Below, piece by piece: positions 5,734 through 8,285 of a stretch of 8,285 nucleotides of DNA. The notes under the pieces are model-generated. The model had not been told where the DNA came from. It did no database searches and saw nothing but the letters and a program-made list of their open reading frames with translations. The position numbers were made by a program, and so were the translations under genes. Numbering within the stretch: position 1 is the stretch's first letter; each line of letters opens with the position of its first letter. Source of the stretch: Anaerolineae bacterium (lineage in GTDB: Bacteria; Chloroflexota; Anaerolineae; 4572-78; J111); NCBI GenBank assembly GCA_020433785.1, contig JAGRCC010000227.1:1-8285 (forward strand). The letters run 5' to 3'.

Positions 5734-5767
5734 GGGCGCGGAACTTTTCATTCCGCGCCCTTTTTTT
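5734..5767 (+). terminator. Strong Rho-independent terminator after the LysM-BMP gene
   Basis: GGGCGCGGAA (5734-5743) pairs perfectly with TTCCGCGCCC (5751-5760) around a 7-nt loop, followed by seven T residues (5761-5767). This is a textbook intrinsic terminator 36 nt after the stop codon. It would uncouple binding-protein mRNA from the downstream genes, allowing excess binding protein over membrane components. Confidence 0.92.
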
Positions 5768-5787
5768 CAACACTTCCCACGACTCTT

Positions 5788-6291
5788 ATGAAACAAACGA
5801 TAACCAAACTCTACCAATACAATTATTGGGCCAATCATCTTATTCTGGAAAAAACGGCCCAGGTGACCGCCGCCCAATTAGCCGCGCCTGGTAATTTCAG
5901 CAGCGCCGGCAGTTTGCGCAGCGTCCTGGTCCATACGTTAAGCGCCGAATGGGTCTGGCGCTCCCGCTGCCAGTTAGGTTTCTCGCCTTCAGCCATGCTC
6001 CAAGAGGCCAATTTTCCCACCCTGGCTTTGATTACCGCCCGCTGGCAAGAAGAAGAAAACGCGATGCTGGCCTATATTGAGTCGTTGACTGATAACGACC
6101 TTAACCAAACGATTGCCTATACCAATACCTCCGGCACAAAATCCTTTGAGACCCAATTAAATGACATCTTGCTTCACCTGGTATTACACGGCATGCAGCA
6201 TCGTAGCGAGATGGCGGCCATGCTAACCAGCTATAGACAATCGCCCGGCGACATCGATTTTATTGCGTTTTTGAGGAGGACATCCTCGTGA
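5788..6291 (+). CDS. DinB-family (four-helix bundle) metal-binding protein
   Basis: A 167-aa cytoplasmic protein of the DinB/YfiT-like superfamily, the normal length. It opens in the characteristic way (LYQYNYWANHLILEK) and keeps the expected metal-site histidines: His49 (VLVHTLSAEW) and the pair His134 and His138 (LVLHGMQHRSE). Related proteins include thiol-dependent transferases such as those using bacillithiol, but most members, including this one, have no assigned substrate. The ATG at 5788 lacks a recognisable ribosome binding site (CACGACTCTT precedes it), which is unusual here. The start lies only 20 nt after a terminator T-tract. The stop codon overlaps the GTG start of ATPase 2 by 4 bp (GTGA, 6288-6291), so the two are probably translationally coupled. 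Why a DinB protein sits within a BMP importer operon is not evident; modification of the imported compound is one guess. Confidence 0.88.
   Translation: MKQTITKLYQYNYWANHLILEKTAQVTAAQLAAPGNFSSAGSLRSVLVHTLSAEWVWRSRCQLGFSPSAMLQEANFPTLALITARWQEEENAMLAYIESLTDNDLNQTIAYTNTSGTKSFETQLNDILLHLVLHGMQHRSEMAAMLTSYRQSPGDIDFIAFLRRTSS
6273..6287 (+). promoter_or_regulatory. Ribosome binding site for ATPase 2 inside a small inverted repeat
   Basis: GAGGAGGA (6273-6280) is a strong Shine-Dalgarno match 7 nt before the GTG at 6288, and it decides in favour of that GTG over the later ATG at 6315. The same bases form GAGGA/TCCTC (6273-6277 with 6283-6287), which could hide the site until a ribosome finishing the DinB gene opens it. 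Confidence 0.6.
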
Positions 6292-7820
6292 CGAACAACT
6301 CTTATGCCCTGGAAATGCGAGGGATTACCAAACGCTTTCCCGGCGTTTTGGCCAACGACAACGTGAATTTTGCCGTTAAACAGGGCGAAATTCACGCCTT
6401 GTTAGGTGAAAATGGCGCGGGGAAAAGTACTCTGATGAATATGGTCAACGGCCTCTACCGGGCCGATGAAGGCCAAATTTTGCTCTACGGCAAGCCGGTT
6501 AAGTTCAGTTCACCGCGTGACGCCATCGATAACGGCGTCGGGATGGTCCACCAGCACTTTATGCTGGTTCCTACCCAAACTGTCGCCGAAAATCTCATTT
6601 TGGGCCAAAAGATGCCCCGCTTCTACATCAACTACAAAAAACTAGAGCAGGACATCGCCGATTTGTCACGCAAATTCGGCATGTCGGTAGACCCCCACGC
6701 CAAGATTTGGCAGCTGTCGGTGGGCGAGCAGCAGCGCGTCGAGATTCTCAAGATGCTTTACCAGGGGGCCAAGCTCCTGATTATGGATGAGCCGACGGCC
6801 GTACTCACCCCGCAGGAAGTGACCGAGTTGTTCAAAACCCTGCGGGAGATGACCGCTACCGGTCACACCATCATTTTTATCAGTCACAAGCTGGATGAAG
6901 TCGTCGATATCGCCGACCGGGTGACGGTGCTGCGTCGTGGCCGCGTTGAATCAACGGTCGATGGTAATTCGACCAGCAAAGCGGAACTGGCTCGACTGAT
7001 GGTAGGCCGGGAGGTGCTGTTTAGGATTCAGAAGAAACCGGCCGAACCTACCACCGAGTCTCTAATTATCGACAACGTGTCGTGCGAAAATGATCGGGGG
7101 CTACCGTCGCTGCGCAATTTATCGCTCACGGTGCGGTCCGGCGAAGTGGTCGGTATTGCCGGGGTGGCCGGCAACGGTCAAACCGAACTGGCCCAAGTCA
7201 TCACCGGCCTACGCCAGGCGACGACCGGCACCGTTACCGTGCAAGGGCAGAATGTCACCAACCGACCCGCCACGGCGACCATCGACCAAGGGCTGGCCTA
7301 TATACCGGCCGACCGCAACGGCGTTGGCTCTTCGCCCAATTTGAATCTGGCCGACAATCTCATCCTCAAATCGTACCGCCAACCGCCGATAGGGCAAGGC
7401 TGGCGCATCGATCTGCGGTTGGTGCGGGCTCAGGCCCAGGAATTGATCGAGCAGTTCGATGTCAAAACCCCCAGCGTCGATCTCCCGGCCCGGCTGCTGT
7501 CGGGTGGGAATTTGCAAAAGTTGATTTTGGCCCGTGAAATTTCGCGCCAGCCCAAAGTTGTGATCGCCGTTTATCCGGTGCGCGGGCTGGATGTGGGCGC
7601 CATCGAATCGATTCACCAGATGTTGATCGATGAACGGGATCGGGGCGCGGGCATCTTGCTCATCTCCGAAGATTTGGACGAACTGCTGTCGTTGTCGGAT
7701 CGGATTGTGGTGCTGTTTGAAGGGCAAATTGTGGGTGAAGTGCCGCCAAAGGATGAGCTAATCAACGAGATTGGGTTGATGATGGCCGGCACGAAAGTGG
7801 AGCAGAGCCATGCGACTTAA
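6288..7820 (+). CDS. BMP-family ABC transporter ATP-binding protein with two NBDs (ATPase 2)
   Basis: Cytoplasmic ATPase of the importer whose permease follows, 510 aa, initiated at GTG. NBD1: Walker A GENGAGKST (40-48), Q-loop HQHF (88-91), signature LSVGEQQR (143-150), Walker B LLIMDEPT (163-170), switch His200. NBD2 starts near residue 258: modified P-loop GVAGNGQTEL (292-301), signature LSGGNLQK (404-411), Walker B region VVIAVYPVRGLD (424-435) and Glu461 in place of the switch His. The catalytic site of NBD2 is degenerate, as usual for this class, though YPVRGLD departs from the more common QPTRGLD. The gene overlaps the DinB stop by 4 bp and the permease start by 11 bp, so all three are likely one translationally coupled unit. 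It is a paralogue of ATPase 1, but the NBD2 halves differ clearly (for example ADRNGVGSSPNLNLADN here versus EERMHDGAIKDFTVEEN there), which argues for separate importers rather than a recent copy. Confidence 0.94.
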   Translation: MTNNSYALEMRGITKRFPGVLANDNVNFAVKQGEIHALLGENGAGKSTLMNMVNGLYRADEGQILLYGKPVKFSSPRDAIDNGVGMVHQHFMLVPTQTVAENLILGQKMPRFYINYKKLEQDIADLSRKFGMSVDPHAKIWQLSVGEQQRVEILKMLYQGAKLLIMDEPTAVLTPQEVTELFKTLREMTATGHTIIFISHKLDEVVDIADRVTVLRRGRVESTVDGNSTSKAELARLMVGREVLFRIQKKPAEPTTESLIIDNVSCENDRGLPSLRNLSLTVRSGEVVGIAGVAGNGQTELAQVITGLRQATTGTVTVQGQNVTNRPATATIDQGLAYIPADRNGVGSSPNLNLADNLILKSYRQPPIGQGWRIDLRLVRAQAQELIEQFDVKTPSVDLPARLLSGGNLQKLILAREISRQPKVVIAVYPVRGLDVGAIESIHQMLIDERDRGAGILLISEDLDELLSLSDRIVVLFEGQIVGEVPPKDELINEIGLMMAGTKVEQSHAT

Positions 7821-8285
7821 AATAGAACCGAGATTGGAAACCCCGCGCTGGCTACCCTTCGTCAGCATTATTCTGGCCTTGATCCTGGCCTTACTTATCG
7901 GCGCGATTCCGCTGGCTTATGGCGGCCTCGATCCATTTGTGGCCTATACCCAAATGTTTCGAACCGGATTCTTTGAATCTTACTCCTTTTCCGACACCAT
8001 CGTTAAAGCCACGCCGCTTATTTTGGCCGGGTTGGGGGTGACCATCGCTTTCCGGATGCGGTTGTGGAACATTGGGGCGGAAGGGCAGCTTTTCCTAGGC
8101 GCGTGGGCGGCTACGGGCGTGGCGCTCTTCTGGCTGCCGCCGACCACACCGAAAGTGATTATGCTGGCCGCTATGACGTTAGCCGGCTTTGCCGCTGGGG
8201 CGTTATGGGGCGCTATCCCCGGTGTGCTCAAGGCCAAGCTGGGGGTCAACGAGATCATCTCATCGTTGATGTTGACCTATGTCGC
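7810..8285 (+). CDS. BMP-family ABC transporter permease, 3' partial
   Basis: Inner-membrane channel subunit of the BMP/branched-chain-type permease group (YufP/NupP-like), of which the first 158 residues are visible; the frame continues past the right edge. The start is ATG 7810, preceded by GGAG (7799-7802) at 7-nt spacing and overlapping the end of ATPase 2 by 11 bp in another frame. After a short basic N-terminus (MRLKIEPRLE) there are hydrophobic segments at about 15-37, 65-82, 93-110 and 116-138. Family signatures are visible: FRMRLWNIGAEGQLFLGAW (81-99) and GVNEIISSLMLTY (145-157). Full-length members are roughly 350 aa, so a bit under half is present. A second permease of the YufQ type would be expected next. 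It probably works with ATPase 2 and the binding protein at 4021. Confidence 0.9.
   Translation, partial: MRLKIEPRLETPRWLPFVSIILALILALLIGAIPLAYGGLDPFVAYTQMFRTGFFESYSFSDTIVKATPLILAGLGVTIAFRMRLWNIGAEGQLFLGAWAATGVALFWLPPTTPKVIMLAAMTLAGFAAGALWGAIPGVLKAKLGVNEIISSLMLTYV

Overview
The window is a transporter locus, all on the + strand, built around two sets of basic membrane protein (BMP/Med/PnrA) family ABC importers. This family is best known for nucleoside uptake. The GC-moderate coding style, Thr/Glu/Ala/Met repeat linkers after Sec signal peptides, and a two-cysteine LysM-like domain (VQADDWLSK ... GWKLCIP) attached to a binding protein resemble Chloroflexota, probably class Anaerolineae. That assignment is inference from protein style; no marker gene is present.

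Layout, left to right. (1) The 3' part of a BMP-type substrate-binding protein gene enters from the left edge and ends at 995. (2) A 235-bp gap holds a 13-bp hairpin, a possible branched RNA leader and three ATTGGTN heptamers. (3) A double-NBD BMP-family ATPase (ATPase 1) spans 1231-2793. (4) A 273-bp gap holds a hairpin touching the stop codon, a TTGACA box and a good intrinsic terminator. (5) A secreted protein at 3067-3810 consists of acidic repeats, a LysM-like domain and more acidic repeats. (6) A 210-bp gap holds a perfect 15-bp hairpin and ATTGGTT/AACCAAC-type repeats. (7) A second substrate-binding protein at 4021-5697 carries the same signal peptide, acidic repeat and LysM-like domain in front of a BMP domain. 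(8) An intrinsic terminator overlaps a sigma70-like promoter. (9) A tightly coupled run follows: DinB-fold protein (5788-6291), ATPase 2 (6288-7820, GTG start, 4-bp overlap) and the start of a BMP-family permease (7810 to the right edge, 11-bp overlap).

How they work together (inference). The 4021 binding protein most likely feeds the importer made of ATPase 2 and the permease, with a second permease expected just beyond the right edge. The terminator between the binding protein and the rest would let the binding protein be made in excess. ATPase 1 more plausibly serves the binding protein at the left edge, whose permeases may lie upstream or elsewhere. Neither signal peptide in the window has a lipobox, so the LysM-like domain may hold the secreted proteins at the cell wall. 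The repeat/LysM protein at 3067 looks like the N-terminal half of the 4021 protein made as a separate product. No RNA genes of known class, CRISPR arrays or insertion sequences were seen.
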